Made by a program: the position numbers and the translations under genes. DNA of 64,000 nt from Prostheceraeus crozeri. Its lineage: Eukaryota; Platyhelminthes; Polycladida; Euryleptidae. Below the pieces are notes generated by a model, which saw only the letters and a list, made by a program, of their open reading frames with translations, was not told the DNA's origin and made no database searches. Every line of letters begins with the position of its first letter. Position 1 is the first letter of the stretch. Of this stretch, positions 1 to 12,150 are shown piece after piece. The stretch is taken from NCBI GenBank assembly GCA_907163375.1, contig CAJQUW010004777.1, forward strand, positions 516,001-580,000, given 5' to 3'.

Positions 1-1690
1 GTATTTTTAGGTGTTACAATTTCTGTGTTAACTTTTACGATTTACTTTATCTCATCCTCTTTCTCGTCCAGCTAAAATTAGATATTATATTTTGATAATA
101 GAAAATCGTTCTCCGAGAAAACAAATTCAGATTCGCAATATTTTGTACGCACATATAAAGTCCCACGTGTATTATTCTTCGCGGATTGATAGAACATAGT
201 CAAGAGAACATCTGCAGCTGTGGATGATGCAGATAACTAACTATCTTCTGCAACTTTCCATAAATAACATTATTGATGGTGATTAAATTTTTTTTGTTAA
301 ATTCACAACTTGAGATTCTCTCTTGATTTAAAAATGAATGGAAATCTTTTTCATTGAAAGCTGCAAACATGTTTCAAGTCAGTTGCTTATTTTCTCCCAT
401 TAATTATTTATAAATATGACTGTGAGCAATGTAACACATGTCGGTGTTGCATAAGAGAAAGAAAACGACATCTTATTACTGTCATAAGTGAATGTGTGAG
501 CGGTTGAATTGATATTAAATTAGCATACATGGATAATTTCCATTGAAGCGGATTTCAAAATTGTTTACAGAGCAAAGTGGTGACAAATTTGAATGAAGCC
601 AGGCATGTTCGCGAGATTGGAAAAATCTAGATGACTATCCAACTTGTGAAGCAACTGAAACCTTGGTGAAGTCACTACGCATTCGAATTCGACTTCTTTA
701 AAACTTCTTTTAAACTTCTTTCTCACTTTGCTTCTTATACACGCTCTACTTTACTGCATTTTCTGTTTCCCCTCTTCATTGATGATAGCAATTTGGCCTT
801 GAACCCGATGGTGCGCACGATTCTGAATATTTTGAAATTTCTTCAAATTCCGTGATTAGTAGTTTGCAGCCTACTTTGTTTCTAATTTGCAGACCATGAG
901 ATTCATTATAAATTTGATAATTTCCATTACGATTGAGAATATGAGACAGTAAGCCAAGGACTTACAAAAGTTATTGTTATAGCGTAGATGTCAGGGGTGA
1001 CGATCATAAACAATAGCGGAATAGACGGTGGGCAAACACATTCCATTTGGCGAAGTATCCGCAGGACTGTGGGTTTAGGTGTGCTTGCATAGTTGTCAAA
1101 CTTAAATTCAGTGCGAATAACTCAAATTTGAGAGAGCGAATCTCAAAGCAGTAGGAAAAAGCTTTTTTTTCTCATCAAGAAAATTCGTTTAGAAATCAAT
1201 TTTTGAAAACATCATGCGATTTCTGGTCTTTCAATAATCGATGAAAACATCGCCCGCCACATGTTTGACCCTCATTATGAATTATTTTCGATGCAAAATG
1301 GTTTTATTGAGAATCTTGGTCTCACACTGTAGACAGACAGCTTCTTGACTCATTGTGCAACCCAAAACGTTCTTTTATATTTTGCTTATTCTCATCAAGT
1401 TAAGTCGGAATCTCATGATGAATTCATCACTTCACTTATTCACTTGGTTTAGGAAAGTCTTTCAATTTTTATCTAAAATTTCTGTCGTTTTCTTGTTAAA
1501 AATCCTGCATCAAAGAAAACGCTCTATTTTCGTTCGTAGAACCTACTGACAACAACTGGCCGCTTAAGAAAGTAAAATATTTGCCAAGACAAATGGATCA
1601 TAAGGTTTCATGTGACACATCGTTTGTTAAAATTGAACCAGGACTTCAACACGGAAATTACATTTGAAAATTTGTTGATGGTTTGTGCAA
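1..1690. other. Stretch without recognisable gene
   Basis: I see no convincing coding region, RNA gene or repeat here. The short open frames look random in composition and have no domain-like motif. The first recognisable signal is the LINE scrap that starts near 1700. Confidence 0.6.
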
Positions 1691-1699
1691 TTATTTATG

Positions 1700-1890
1700 A
1701 AACGGTGGATCAGACAATGAGGTGGTTGGTGTTCTTGGAAGAGGATCATAGGATTCAAAGTGTCAGAGAAAGTGAAGGGGAAATGTTCAAGTTGATGGTG
1801 AGACCGGCAATGTTATACGGAATGGAGACAGCGGTTCATCATCATCATCATCAGCCTATATCTGCCAACTGCAGGGCGAGAACCTCAGTA
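1700..1890 (+). mobile_element. LINE reverse-transcriptase scrap with CAT-repeat tail
   Basis: Around 1796-1836 the plus strand encodes VRPAMLYGMET, the conserved 'VRP.LLYG.E.W' motif found just after the reverse-transcriptase core of RTE/Jockey-type non-LTR retrotransposons. It is followed by a (CAT)n microsatellite (1837-1853) and then a stretch of the kind 'cagcctatatctgcc' that I associate with 3' tails of arthropod LINE/SINE families. The piece is 5'-truncated and has no intact ORF, so it is a dead insertion. The motif is seen directly; the clade is inferred. Confidence 0.6.
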
Positions 1891-2928
1891 TGACACTTCC
1901 ACCGCCTTCTGTCTCTGGCTTATTGTGCCCAGTTAATTGTGTAGCAGAACAGCGTAATTTTTTCATGCCACTTTCTTGGCGGTCTTCCTCTTCTTCGCTT
2001 TCCTTCCCATGGTCTCCATGTTGGTAATCTTTGGGTCCACTTACTGTCTTCCATTCGGGCAAAGCAAACTCTTCCTACTGAATAACTTCATCAATACCAG
2101 TATGGCATGGGGCATTGTCCAAAACCAACACAACAATAGAGTTGTAGATTTCATTGGCACGTCTCAGACATTCACGGAACCACTCTGTGGCATCTTCTTT
2201 CTTGAAGGATCTTCGTCGACCTTCATGTATATCAAACCGATACTGCTGATGCATCCAATGAGATGTAAGTTGGATCCTCGACTTCCAGCAGCCACTGTTG
2301 TACATCGAGTTCCTCGAAGTGACCGACCCTCCTTCCTTGTGATGTGTAGATTGAATTTTGTTTCATCCATATATAGGACAGGCAAATTCATCGATTGATA
2401 ATGTAAAAGATCGGTTGCAAATTGTTTCCGCATTTCTTTGTTAACTTGCATATTGGCCCTCTCTGGTTCAAAACGTATAGCTTTCAACGTATAGGCCTAT
2501 ATAGCCGTATCTAAATGCTGTCGAATGCATTCCTTTGAAACTACGATGCTGTATGTTGAATTCAATTCATTCCTTAAATCATTCAGGGTTACTCTTGCAT
2601 TATCCTCAATTCTCGTGATCAGATACTGACGATGATCATCGTTCAGTTTGCGACGACGGTTGCATCCTCGTCTGTCAGATTTTTCGCCTTCGCGAATCCA
2701 TCGATATGCAGTCGACGTTTTCACATCTAAACTTGTAGCCACTTGTCTCAATTCACCACCGCTATAGTAAGAGGCAAAATCTGAGACCTTTTCTCTGATG
2801 CATCCACCTTCTTCATGTACTGGGACTCTGACATTGTGCTTAGGTTCTCTCCGCGAAGTAGATGGTTCCGTGATTCTGTTCGAATTGTCTACCATGTCAT
2901 TCTTATATATGTCGAGTTTTATAGACAT
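1856..2928 (-). pseudogene. Tc1/mariner (IS630-like) DDE transposase, decayed
   Basis: The gene reads right to left. The N-terminal part (2928 to 2497) holds a helix-turn-helix region, with 'SLDVKTSTAYRWIREG' followed by a basic RRGCNRRRK patch. The catalytic part (2487 to 2164) contains LYMDETKFNLHI, the first catalytic aspartate motif of the DDE superfamily. A third frame (2305 to 2075) contains LVLDNAPCHTG, the second aspartate motif. These three parts lie in different frames, so at least two frameshifts have killed the gene. I could not place the final glutamate with certainty and saw no clear terminal inverted repeats. A three-copy tandem repeat begins immediately upstream of the N-terminus. 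The family is recognised from motifs; activity is excluded by the breaks. Confidence 0.75.
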
Positions 2929-2930
2929 CT

Positions 2931-3296
2931 ATGCTTGAAATGCGCATCAGACAGAATTCTCACGAAAAGAATTGTCATATCACCAATCCTTTTTGTACAA
3001 TCTTGAAAGAAAATGCCTGGGGAACACTAGTCACCAGTCACCAAGTTCTAGAAATCTATGCTTAAAATGTGCATCAGACAGAATTCTCACGAAAAGAATT
3101 ATCTATCATATCACCAATCCTTTTTGTATAATCTTGAAAGATGATGCTTGGGGAACACCAGTCACCAGTCACCAAGTTCTAGAAATCTATGCTTAAAATG
3201 TGCATCAGACAGAATTCTCACGAAAAGAATTATCTATCATATCACCAATCCTTTTTGTATAACCTCGAAAGATGATGCCTGGGGAACACCAGTCAC
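2931..3296. repeat. Tandem repeat, ~127-131 bp, three copies
   Basis: The phrase 'atgcttRaaatgYgcatcagacag' recurs at 2931, 3058 and 3189, giving spacings of 127 and 131 bp. Each copy runs on through 'atatcaccaatcctttttgtat' to 'ggggaacac', with a variable 'gtcaccagtcacc' segment. The last copy ends near 3296. The open frames across it are by-products of the repetition. It directly abuts the N-terminal end of the decayed transposase. Confidence 0.85.
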
Positions 3297-3299
3297 TGT

Positions 3300-3680
3300 G
3301 CTGTCATTGCAGTGTGAGGAAAGGTTAATTGATCAAAAACAAGTAGGATTGTTCTTTTATGAATCTGATGAACGTTTTAAACACCCTCAAGTAGGCTTAA
3401 TTTTCATTTAGATCATTGGGAAACTTATCGTTAAAAAACCGAAGCATTATACGTAAGGTAAACGCATAAACACCTTGTGTCGATATACTTTATATGGTAT
3501 ATGTACATCATCCTTTGAAATTAAGATAGTGAGTTTCATAAACGTACTTATGTTAAAAACTACGAACTACAGTCATTATCAACATCCAGATATCCTCCTC
3601 TACCGTCTTGGCCTGTCTTATGCATGATTTTAGCAAGGATAAACTGTCAAAAGTCGGGAAAAAGTCATTAAAAAATTCTC
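3300..3680. other. No gene seen
   Basis: This is unique AT-rich sequence between the ~130-bp tandem repeat and the minisatellite. Nothing recognisable is seen. Confidence 0.6.
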
Positions 3681-3682
3681 AC

Positions 3683-4092
3683 TTTAATTTTGACTATTCC
3701 CATTTTGATATTGACTATTCTCATCTTGATATTGACTATTCCCATTTTGATATTGACTATTCCCATTTTGATATTGACTATTCTCATCTTGATATTGACA
3801 ATTCCCATTTTGATATTGACTATTCTCATCTTGATATTGACAATTCCCATTTTGATATTGACTATTCTCATTTTGATATTGACTATTCCCATTTTGATAT
3901 TGACTATTCCCATTTTGATATTGACTATTCTCATCTTGATATTGACAATTCCCATTTTGATATTGACTATTCTCATCTTGATATTGACAATTCCCATTTT
4001 GATATTGACTATTCTCATTTTGATATTGACAATTCTCATTTCAATTTTGGCTGTTCTCAATTCAATCTGGACTCTTCTCAATATAATGTTGG
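3683..4092. repeat. 21-bp minisatellite, roughly 17 good copies plus decayed end
   Basis: The unit is about 'tattgactattcccatttt' plus 'ga' (21 bp), with C/T and ACT/ACA variants arranged partly as 42-bp double units. The last copies (from ~4040) are degenerate. Because 21 is a multiple of three, several frames stay open: a (D/N)(Y/N)SH(F/L)DI heptad in one plus frame, isoleucine-rich repeats in another, and a lysine/methionine-rich repeat on the minus strand. I read these frames as artefacts of the repeat and not as a gene. Confidence 0.9.
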
Positions 4093-4311
4093 AAAGGTAT
4101 AGACTTAGAGTGAGCCTTCAACTAACTATTAGTTGCGTATCCAGCGACGGTTCACTTACCAGTTCCTTAATTAAATAGTAGCAAAAGAAAATATCAAATA
4201 TAAATATAATATGATGTATTTTAACTGAAGTAGAGCCAATGGAGAGATCAGTTTACAATATGTGATTAAAAAGAATAATCAGTTCGGTGAAATTGATGAT
4301 TGAACCACTGG

Positions 4312-4331
4312 ATATATATATATATATATAT
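4312..4331. repeat. (AT)n microsatellite
   Basis: About ten AT dinucleotides in a row. A separate run of 12 C lies at 4474-4485. Confidence 0.9.
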
Positions 4332-4604
4332 CCATAATTGTTGCCACGCTCACAGAGGGCAAACATGCCGCTTTAAAGTCACGCTCCTGTGCTCGTGATT
4401 GCACCATCTTTCCATATGTCCATTCCGTGGTTGTCACGCGTTCATGTCATGTTATGACATGATGGCCTTCACACCCCCCCCCCCCAACTGGCCATAATCC
4501 ACGTCTTACGCAATCGTACTCACAGCTTCCAATAACATACACAAAATGAAATTAAATTCCAAAAATGATAAGTCAATTAGTCAGAAGGTCTTTCCTGTCA
4601 CAGA

Positions 4605-4995
4605 TGCGACCAGCAGAAATGAAAATGCTTCGATGGTCGTTGGGTCTGACAAAGTTGGACAGAGTAAGAAATGAGATCATCCGGAAGCGAGTGCAGATTC
4701 ACGAGTTCAAAGTTAAGTCAGAGAGACACGACTGAGATGGCTGAGGCACGTGACGTTAAGAGAGGTGGATTATGTGGGGAGAAGAGTGAGAAAAATGAAG
4801 ATCCGAAACGAAAGAGATGGAGACCAAAGAGAAAATGGAAGAGTTGCACGAAAGAGGATATGATGGCCTCGGGATTGACGGAAGATGATGCAAAGGACAG
4901 GAAGCGATGGAGAAATATATGGAAATCGTAGTTCGAGTGATATCCGCAACGACGACCCCACTTGAAGTTGGAACAAAGCCCGAGGAAGAAGAAGA
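4605..4995 (+). mobile_element. RTE-like LINE, 3' end of ORF2 and tail
   Basis: The plus strand from ~4614 encodes AEMKMLRWSLGLTKLDRVRN, the standard C-terminal region that follows the reverse transcriptase in RTE-type LINEs. After a frame change, 4770-4931 encodes a lysine/arginine-rich tail with KRKRWRPKRKW and EDMMASGLTEDDAKDR, also typical of the ORF2 C-terminus. The ORF is followed by 'ccgcaacgacgacccca' and 'cccgaggaagaagaag', the usual 3' end of such elements. It is 5'-truncated and frameshifted. Family recognition is firm; the exact clade is inferred. Confidence 0.8.
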
Positions 4996-4999
4996 TTTA

Positions 5000-5480
5000 T
5001 GAAACGGTCTAACGCTGCATGTGTCAATAAAGAACTCTCTTTCCTTTTGTCCTCTTCCGTCTCACTAATTTGTAAGATATTAATCCTTCGAATTGCGCCT
5101 GACAGGCGTGTAGAAGGATTGAAATATTGATACGCTATCTCAAAGCCTTTCCCATGTGCGTGGTATTTCCGCCGAACAGTGCTTCATCTACGCAATAACA
5201 CTACAACTTATTTCGTATTTACACTCAAAATGTTGACTTGCTAAAAATACAAAATAAAGTTGGGACAGACATATCTGCAAAGATATTTAGTCGTTCAACC
5301 TCTATTCTTGAATTTCCTCCTCAAACTTTGTCTCCTCTCTCATTCGCCTATCATCCTGCTCACGACTTGAGGGAAAGTTCAATTCTACCTCGATACGTCC
5401 TCACAAATCCTCTTATTCCTCCTCCTCCGCCGATTCCCACCAGCTCTTCATGAGACATCGCAGGGAAGTGACTACTTCTC
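5000..5480. other. Upstream region of the membrane-protein gene
   Basis: No separate gene is seen. It presumably holds promoter or 5' UTR of the gene at 5553. I could not identify a convincing TATA box or start site. An in-frame TGA at 5469-5471 closes the reading frame upstream. Confidence 0.5.
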
Positions 5481-5552
5481 GTGAGATTCTCGCAATCATT
5501 GTATCCGTCAGCACGCACATATTCCGCCGAGCTAGGGGTGCGTGCTTCTTCG

Positions 5553-6347
5553 ATGCCGCACGTCTTTCCTAGACTCAATTCTATCACTCCAGGCTCCAAT
5601 TCGGATGCAGACATGGCTCCTCCTGTTGCTGCAAGTCATAATCACTCCACAGTCTCTCTCCCGAGCGGCAGAGCTTCGATTGTCAGTGAAATGAATCACA
5701 TGGCCTATAACCAATCTCGTGCATCTTTAGCCATGGGCAGCACGGCGATGGGAGCTCCGAATTTACGTTTCTCGGCATCTCCTACTGAGTTAGGATTATT
5801 GGATTATAATCGTGATTTTGTTAAGCTTTTGGCTTGTGGAGGATTATTGCTCACTCAGGCTGTGTTCTACGTTGCTTTTGAAATCGTCGATTTGGTCAGC
5901 GCATGTACTCGCTTAAGACTTGGTTTTGGAATTTTCCTCGGCCTGTGCTCAATAGTTGGGGCGATCTATTGCACGATGCTCTATGCAAATCATTCAGCCA
6001 GATTCTCTACACGTGCCTGCCGATTTGGCTTCGGACTTCAACTCATGTTGATCATTTTGTCATCAGCGAACATCATCCGGTTTTATTCGACTCTCACATG
6101 GAATCTTGCTCTTTGTTCTGGACATACAAAGCTACTTCTTGGTGTACCAACTATAGTGTCCATTTTCTGTGGCGTGCCAGCCGCGTTTATTGCTGCTGTT
6201 ATCTTTTGGAATACAAACAAGTGGTTACAACTACAACAACAACTTCATGGTGGAATACCAGTAGAATTATTTACGAAACATTTTACCCCTATTCATGGAC
6301 CAAGAGCTTGGGACGGCCGACGACCTAGTGCGGTACCAAGCGGGTAG
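5553..6347 (+). CDS. Predicted four-pass membrane protein, family not recognised
   Basis: This is an uninterrupted frame of 264 codons from the ATG at 5553. A second in-frame ATG at 5613 has the better context (G at -3 and +4), so it may be the true start. An upstream stop at 5469 shows the frame does not extend far, unless an exon is spliced on. The N-terminus is Ser/Pro/Asn-rich and soluble. Four hydrophobic segments follow, at about 5817-5897, 5919-5990, 6025-6090 and 6126-6215, then a short C-terminal tail. Two short loops and a basic 'HSARFSTRACR' linker lie between helices. The composition is balanced and free of stops, unlike the transposon relics around it, so it looks like a real single-exon host gene or a last exon. 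The tetraspan layout is visible; function is unknown to me. Confidence 0.75.
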   Translation: MPHVFPRLNSITPGSNSDADMAPPVAASHNHSTVSLPSGRASIVSEMNHMAYNQSRASLAMGSTAMGAPNLRFSASPTELGLLDYNRDFVKLLACGGLLLTQAVFYVAFEIVDLVSACTRLRLGFGIFLGLCSIVGAIYCTMLYANHSARFSTRACRFGFGLQLMLIILSSANIIRFYSTLTWNLALCSGHTKLLLGVPTIVSIFCGVPAAFIAAVIFWNTNKWLQLQQQLHGGIPVELFTKHFTPIHGPRAWDGRRPSAVPSG

Positions 6348-7535
6348 CACTTGTCATAATAACTGTTGACTAACATCAGCAAATGGATTTTTACAACTTA
6401 TGAACATGTAGATTAGGAGTATTGCAAACTAAGAGATTATTTGTCATAGCTTGATAGTTTTGTTTATCTAAATGATAGGAAAAACAGTAATAACTGCTTC
6501 GGAGCAAGACTAGATTTGGGGCAAGTAAGATATATTTGCCCTTCATCTATATCTATTCCAAAGTTCTTTTATAACATGCCATGCATTCGTTATACATGAT
6601 TAATCAATGTAGGTCAAGTAATCGTTTACAGATAAATTCACTATGTTACATTCAAATTTGCTAATGTTCTATTGCATAGTACAACAGGTACCTATACATA
6701 AATGTAAGATTCCTTAGTTTATTGTGAAACAGAGATGGAAGTCGACCGAGATGGAAACAGATGGCGACCAGAAGAGGTCAACTGGAAAATAGTACATGTC
6801 CTCAGACTCGAACAAGTTAGGCGTCAGATCCCTTGTCAGCAAAAAGCGCCTTAATAAGTCTTATAGGACGAAACGTAGCGTCTACAGATGCTGAAGAACT
6901 CAGTGCTTGAATTGCTTGCGTCTGAGGAAAATCTTTCTATTCTACATGCTCAAGAGAACTGGTTATCTAAATTCTTTTTTGCATTATGAATGGAAAACCG
7001 GCCTTAGTGTTGTCTATATTATAATGTCAGCATAATATTTCTTGAATTTCCAATTATGTGAATTATAGTGTATAGAATAAATTTAAAATAAGCCTAATGG
7101 GATCAGCATTATGATCAGTAGATTATGTTTTGATAATTTTCCACAGCTGTTCATTGCATAAATGAATAAATACTCAATCATGCTCGCGTCAATAAAAGCC
7201 TGAATGCCAACAGGTAAAGCGTCTTCATGAAGGTGTGCATTCATTATATTCTGCTGATGAAGAGCACTGCCTCTACAGGCTAATTGGATATGATTGACAG
7301 GGCGTTTCGTATATTTGACAGAGTACAGGAAAGTTAAACCTTCAAGAAAATGATCTCGTAATTGAGCAGGTATTTTGCAACTAATATGAAATGTCGAAGG
7401 CTTGAATAATTGGCTTCGTATCGTGTCGCACAATTTCAATTTTTATAACTTTTGTGTCCATTTTTCGTTTTACGGTTGCGAAATTTTCAAATTTTGTAAC
7501 GCATCGTATGACACAGGTGGATAAATTCGTATAAA
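6348..7535. other. Probable 3' UTR, then no gene seen
   Basis: No coding motif is recognised. A short inverted pair (CCTCAGAC near 6799, GTCTGAGG near 6930) flanks about 120 bp. A 118-codon minus-strand frame (7439-7083) has no family resemblance that I can see. Confidence 0.5.
7076..7081 (+). promoter_or_regulatory. Candidate polyadenylation signal AATAAA
   Basis: A canonical AATAAA about 730 bp after the stop codon of the membrane-protein gene. The 3' UTR assignment is inference; other AT-rich hexamers occur in the region. Confidence 0.35.
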
Positions 7536-7539
7536 ACTG

Positions 7540-7796
7540 TGTTTCAGAGTTTGATGCAACATGGAAGTCATTACTATGAGCCTAACAACAGCAAAATAGA
7601 AATATAACGGAAATTGGATCAAGCAAAAGAAATAGCGAGGATGAAGCCATTCAAGCCAATGAAGCGAGTATTTTCCGACGCTGTTAAAGAAATTGTTTCC
7701 AATAATAATGAAGACGCTATTGACAATTTACCGTGCTACAGCAAGTACTTATCATTTTATTCTAAGAGGAAAACCTATTTGATTAGGATAGAATAA
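7540..7796 (+). pseudogene. Probable FLYWCH/MULE-type transposase fragment
   Basis: The plus strand reads 'HGSHYYEPNNSKIE', a stop, then 'DQAKEIARMKPFKPMKRV', ending with an 'IDNLPCYSKYLSFYSKRK' segment. This resembles the stretch after the FLYWCH zinc finger in MULE-type proteins: an H.H.P motif, a helix rich in A/K/E, then 'LP....L.R..RR.R'. Only about 80 codons are recognisable, with one stop inside and no catalytic domain downstream. The resemblance is weak, and the call rests on motif order alone. Confidence 0.35.
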
Positions 7797-7799
7797 AAA

Positions 7800-10700
7800 T
7801 GTCAACATCTGTTGAATTCCAAAGGTCAATTACAATCTGCACCAATTAGATACGAAATGAAATAATGGAAATGGTTATAAAAATTGATATTTTGCGAAAT
7901 GAAACATAGATAAAATCATTTATGAAAGCTGATATTATGCGAAATGAGAAGACATCGAATTATTGATTGAGCTATTTCTTTTACCAATTCGGTAAATTAT
8001 AGATTTACTGAAGTGAGAATTCAATGGTTTTGATGAAAGTTTCTCTGAATGATCAGTCAGATTTCGGAATTTGAATATTCAAATCACACAATGTTTCTCA
8101 CAACATTTACTGCTTTCAAGAAAATCTGACAAATCTGTGCTTTTAGCAAGGAAATTGGCAAGTTTGTTTGACTGGATGCATATTTTGGTTTTGAAGTTTC
8201 GATCATGCGTTGAACAGTGAAGGCGCAAAAATTCAGTTGCGATTGTTATTGAGCTTTTCATCTTTCAGAGTGCTAGTTGCTTCATGTGAATCTGTATTTG
8301 CATCGGTGCTAGCTTTCTTTCGTCCTCAGGAGGGTTGGTGCTTTTCAACGAACGCGCTGAGTAAATGTATATATCTTCTGTTTTTGGGATATTTGTCTTT
8401 TTCGGACATCCATGCAAGCCATCACAGCAAGACGAGTCAACCGAAAGATGAAAAGCACAGCAACTTTGTTCTGGCAAACAAAAATCATGGTTGAAAAGCC
8501 AAGTATCTAGTGTAACGTAATCGGTGTTATAGTACATCTTGTATTCAAGCTCTCATGCGGAGAGTAATCAATATTTCATGTAGCTGTCGGAACTTCAAGT
8601 CGTTGTGAAAATCTGCACACTTCCTAGAAAAGTGTCTCTGAAAGTCTACAAGAACTGATATAAAAAAATTGAGTGACAATTTGACAAATCTCACAATCTC
8701 AAGTTATATAAATACTGACATTGACAAACACAGCAGAGCCGACACAAACTTTATATTATTTATCAAATCTAGAGATTTCCATGAAGGAGACACTTGACGA
8801 AGTTTTCTAAGTTCTGCGATTCCAATCACACGAAAAATTGTTTTTGACAACGAGCTCGAGTTCAAGAAAAATTCTTGTGTAACGATAGGAAAAGTAAAAT
8901 ATTCAAAAATGTCTAAGTTTTTCAATGCATTTTGCTTTATTCTTAAAGTGAAAATTGTTGCAAAACCTTTTTCTTATCTCTATTTACCATTGAGGCGAAG
9001 AATTCGTCGCTGTTAATATTTTTTTCATCCGATCTCAGCTCATTTTGATCATTTTTCCATCTTCTCATATATCTAATTACTTCAGTATTGAGAGACAGGC
9101 ATGTCTTCGAACAAAAATACACTTCTTCATAATTCAGACGCCAATATTTTGTCAACTCCATCTCTCGTCTCATGAGTAAAGAAAAATCGATGTTTACTTT
9201 CTCAGTATCCAAACAATTTACCCCGAGTCGATATAATGTCGAAAGGAAAAAGTTTCTTTTCATATTTGTTCGCAAGTTGACAATTAAAAAGTTAACTATT
9301 GCATGCAATTGTGAAGTATTTGCAGATGCAAACCAATAATGTGCATGTTAAAGTTTCAACATGAAGTCACTGCAATAATTACATAAGGACTGTTAGCGAT
9401 AATGCAATGTGCGGGTGACAGAAGAACCCAGTATCCACGCCAGAGGATTTAAGCTTTTGTAAACAAAAAAGACATTAATGCAGTAAGAGTTTTTAACAAT
9501 GATTTTTGCAGCAAATGACAGAAATGATGATTAGAAAAGTAAAATTATAATTGGCTGTATGTGTGAGGGTTGAGTAAGTGTTCATGAAATAACAAAATTG
9601 AATGACACATTCTGAACACTTGCTCCCAAATGTTTGTGCGTGTTCAGTGCCAGAATTAGCAATGAATGACATGTGTTTAAGAATGATGAAATGCAATAAA
9701 ATACAGCGAAGACAGAAGGAGAGAGCTGTATATTGTCTGTCTTCAGTTTTTCAAAAGATGATATTTGTTGTGTGAATGGATATTTAATACAACAAACTCA
9801 AAAGAAGTTCAAATTCGCTAGCTTAAAGGAATGGAACTTTTGGAATTCTTCAAGCATCTTGAATTGATTATCAATGTGTGCAATAACAAATTTGCTATTG
9901 GGAAGAATTTTGGAAAGCAAAGCTTTTCGGTCACCACACAAATGAACCACCATCAGGTAAGAAGTACTGGATTCAGAATATTTCAAACATGAAAACATTC
10001 TCTTAACATGCAGTTAGCAATAATAACGTTCGCTTATTTTACTATTGGAAACAGCAACAGCAAAGTGAAATTAGGGAGTTGGCTGCACCGCTACATGTGC
10101 ATGTAGAAGTTAGTAATAATTACATTCAACGAGAGCAATCCAGGAAGGATAAGTGCTATTAAAAGGCCAGTCGTTCAAGGATTCAAGTCTCGCTAAGCTT
10201 AAAGAACCTTTTGAAACTCAGATCTCGGTGAGGAACTTAAATGAGTCATTATGACACGGTGAATTCAATTCAAAGCTGTCAATAAAGTTGAACGCAGTGA
10301 AAGTCAATTCGACGATCTTATCAACATTGTACTTACTCTCCTTTGTTGCGATCCTTTAGAAAATATGCTCTAAGTTTCTGAATCTTCAGCTTTGTTGGAG
10401 AGCGCATCAGTCTATTTGACTGTGAAATTCTGGTCGTGGAAAATCTTCGTTGAACTATTGATATAACACTGTTCTGTCATCATCTCCTTGGCAGTCGCTT
10501 TAAAAGTAAATTGCGTTTTATGAAGCTACAACTACCTGTTAATAATCGCTGGAAGGAATAGGAAAATGTGATCATAATCTTATCAAATTATAATTCGCGT
10601 CAGGTGTATTACTGAGTTTCCATGTGATGGTAGACAATAATCACTTCATTAGAAATAGCCATAGCCTTCAAATTTTGTTCATTTATATAAAGACTTATTA

Positions 10701-12150
10701 ATGATATTTGATATTATCAAGTCATTGCTCGCTCCACTCTTGCAAGCTCGCCGTATGTTGCCAATCCACTCCAACAGAAGGTTGCAGCAAATACAGAACT
10801 TGCTATGAAAAGATGCGGTTAGCTTGGTCAGCCATTTGATAGCGTGGTTGTAGTGTTTACTTGCCGTCTAATTTCCTTCTAAATAGCAAACATGTCGCTC
10901 ATTGCATGTTGATAATATGTTGTGCTGATTAATCAACAAATGAAAAAATTCACGACATTCGACAATGATTATAGTTAGTCATTTAGTTAGTGCATAGACC
11001 AGTTATCTAATCGCATTAAACAGAATAAGCACATGGATGAAAGTACGGCGTGCTGTTGAATTCACAGACTCACGAGAGACACCCACGTACATTGCATTTC
11101 GGCCAACAGCTCATGTTGCGAACAGGCATTCTTTCCACTTTTGTAAAGAATTCTTATGATCTATCGTTCACTTTATTTTTTTATGAGTGTCAAAAAATTT
11201 CATTTTTGAATGTGATATAAGCACTCGTCATATTAAAACAATAATGCATTACATACATTTAAGAACATTAACTAATCACTATATAAAAGCAGTTTCTGAT
11301 ATCAAAAATCAAAAATCTAAAAAAGTCAATGACGGAAATGAAAGTTGGAATTTTGTTCTACTATACCTGGCCACCTGGTCACCTACAATATTTTGTCGAC
11401 AAATTCTGCGTGGTGATATAAGCATTTCATGGCAGCTTCATCATCATTTAGCAAGTGAAAACAGCTGTGAACCCGTGAATCACCAAGCAGGTAAATCCGC
11501 TCAGATCGATCAAGACTGCTTGTGGTATGTAGAAATAGTTTGCTTAACAATCATATAACCCTAACGCAAGATCTCTTTTCTTGATCCCCAACGACCGTTA
11601 GTTCAAATAAAAAATTTTATCCGTGGCGGAAAAATCATCAACTGCTAAACATGGAATTATAGCTTTTACAGGAAAATTGCTACTTTTCTTCGAACTGTTG
11701 CTGCATGTTCGTAAAGTATTAGAATTCAATTTATTATGTTTGTATCTTTTTAATGTTCTTAACACACTAGTGATTAACAGCAGGTTGGCATGTTCTTTAT
11801 TAAGTTGCAGCAGCAGCTGTCTAAATTTGTCAAGAAGAAGAGGAAGCAGTTTTCGATGATTAATGTGATTTGCGTTCAACGTGCATGTAAAAATTGATCA
11901 AAAACTTCGGAATTTTGCTCCTAAAATTGTTACTTGCGTATCGACTTTCGCAAATTTCTTTGTAGACTTTTGCAAATTTGACTAAAAATACAAAGATAAT
12001 ATTTGTGTTATAAAGCTGTTTCACATTGTAATAGAAAAATTTTGAAAATAGCTGTACAGTACTCGCAATCGCAGCTGCCAAGGAGATGCCTCCAAGTTGT
12101 TCTGCATGAATTAAATTTAGCCGTGAATAAAAGAATATTCCATCGGCTAT
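7800..12150. other. Long stretch without recognisable gene
   Basis: About 4.3 kb of unique, AT-rich, non-repetitive sequence. None of the short open frames on either strand shows a domain, a hydrophobic pattern or a catalytic motif that I can defend. Intron or intergenic DNA is the likely content. Confidence 0.55.

Noticed and set aside
1976-2398. 140-codon plus-strand frame
   Set aside because: It lies antisense to the decayed transposase, whose motifs are clear on the minus strand.
3608-4178. Three long open frames (137-164 codons) on both strands
   Set aside because: All are produced by the 21-bp tandem repeat; no start context, domain or composition of a real protein.
7083-7439. 118-codon minus-strand frame near the host gene
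   Set aside because: Reasonable composition but no motif, no neighbour logic and a weak start. I could not distinguish it from chance.
11598-11879. Overlapping frames on both strands of 78-93 codons
   Set aside because: No family resemblance on either strand; they look like chance openings.
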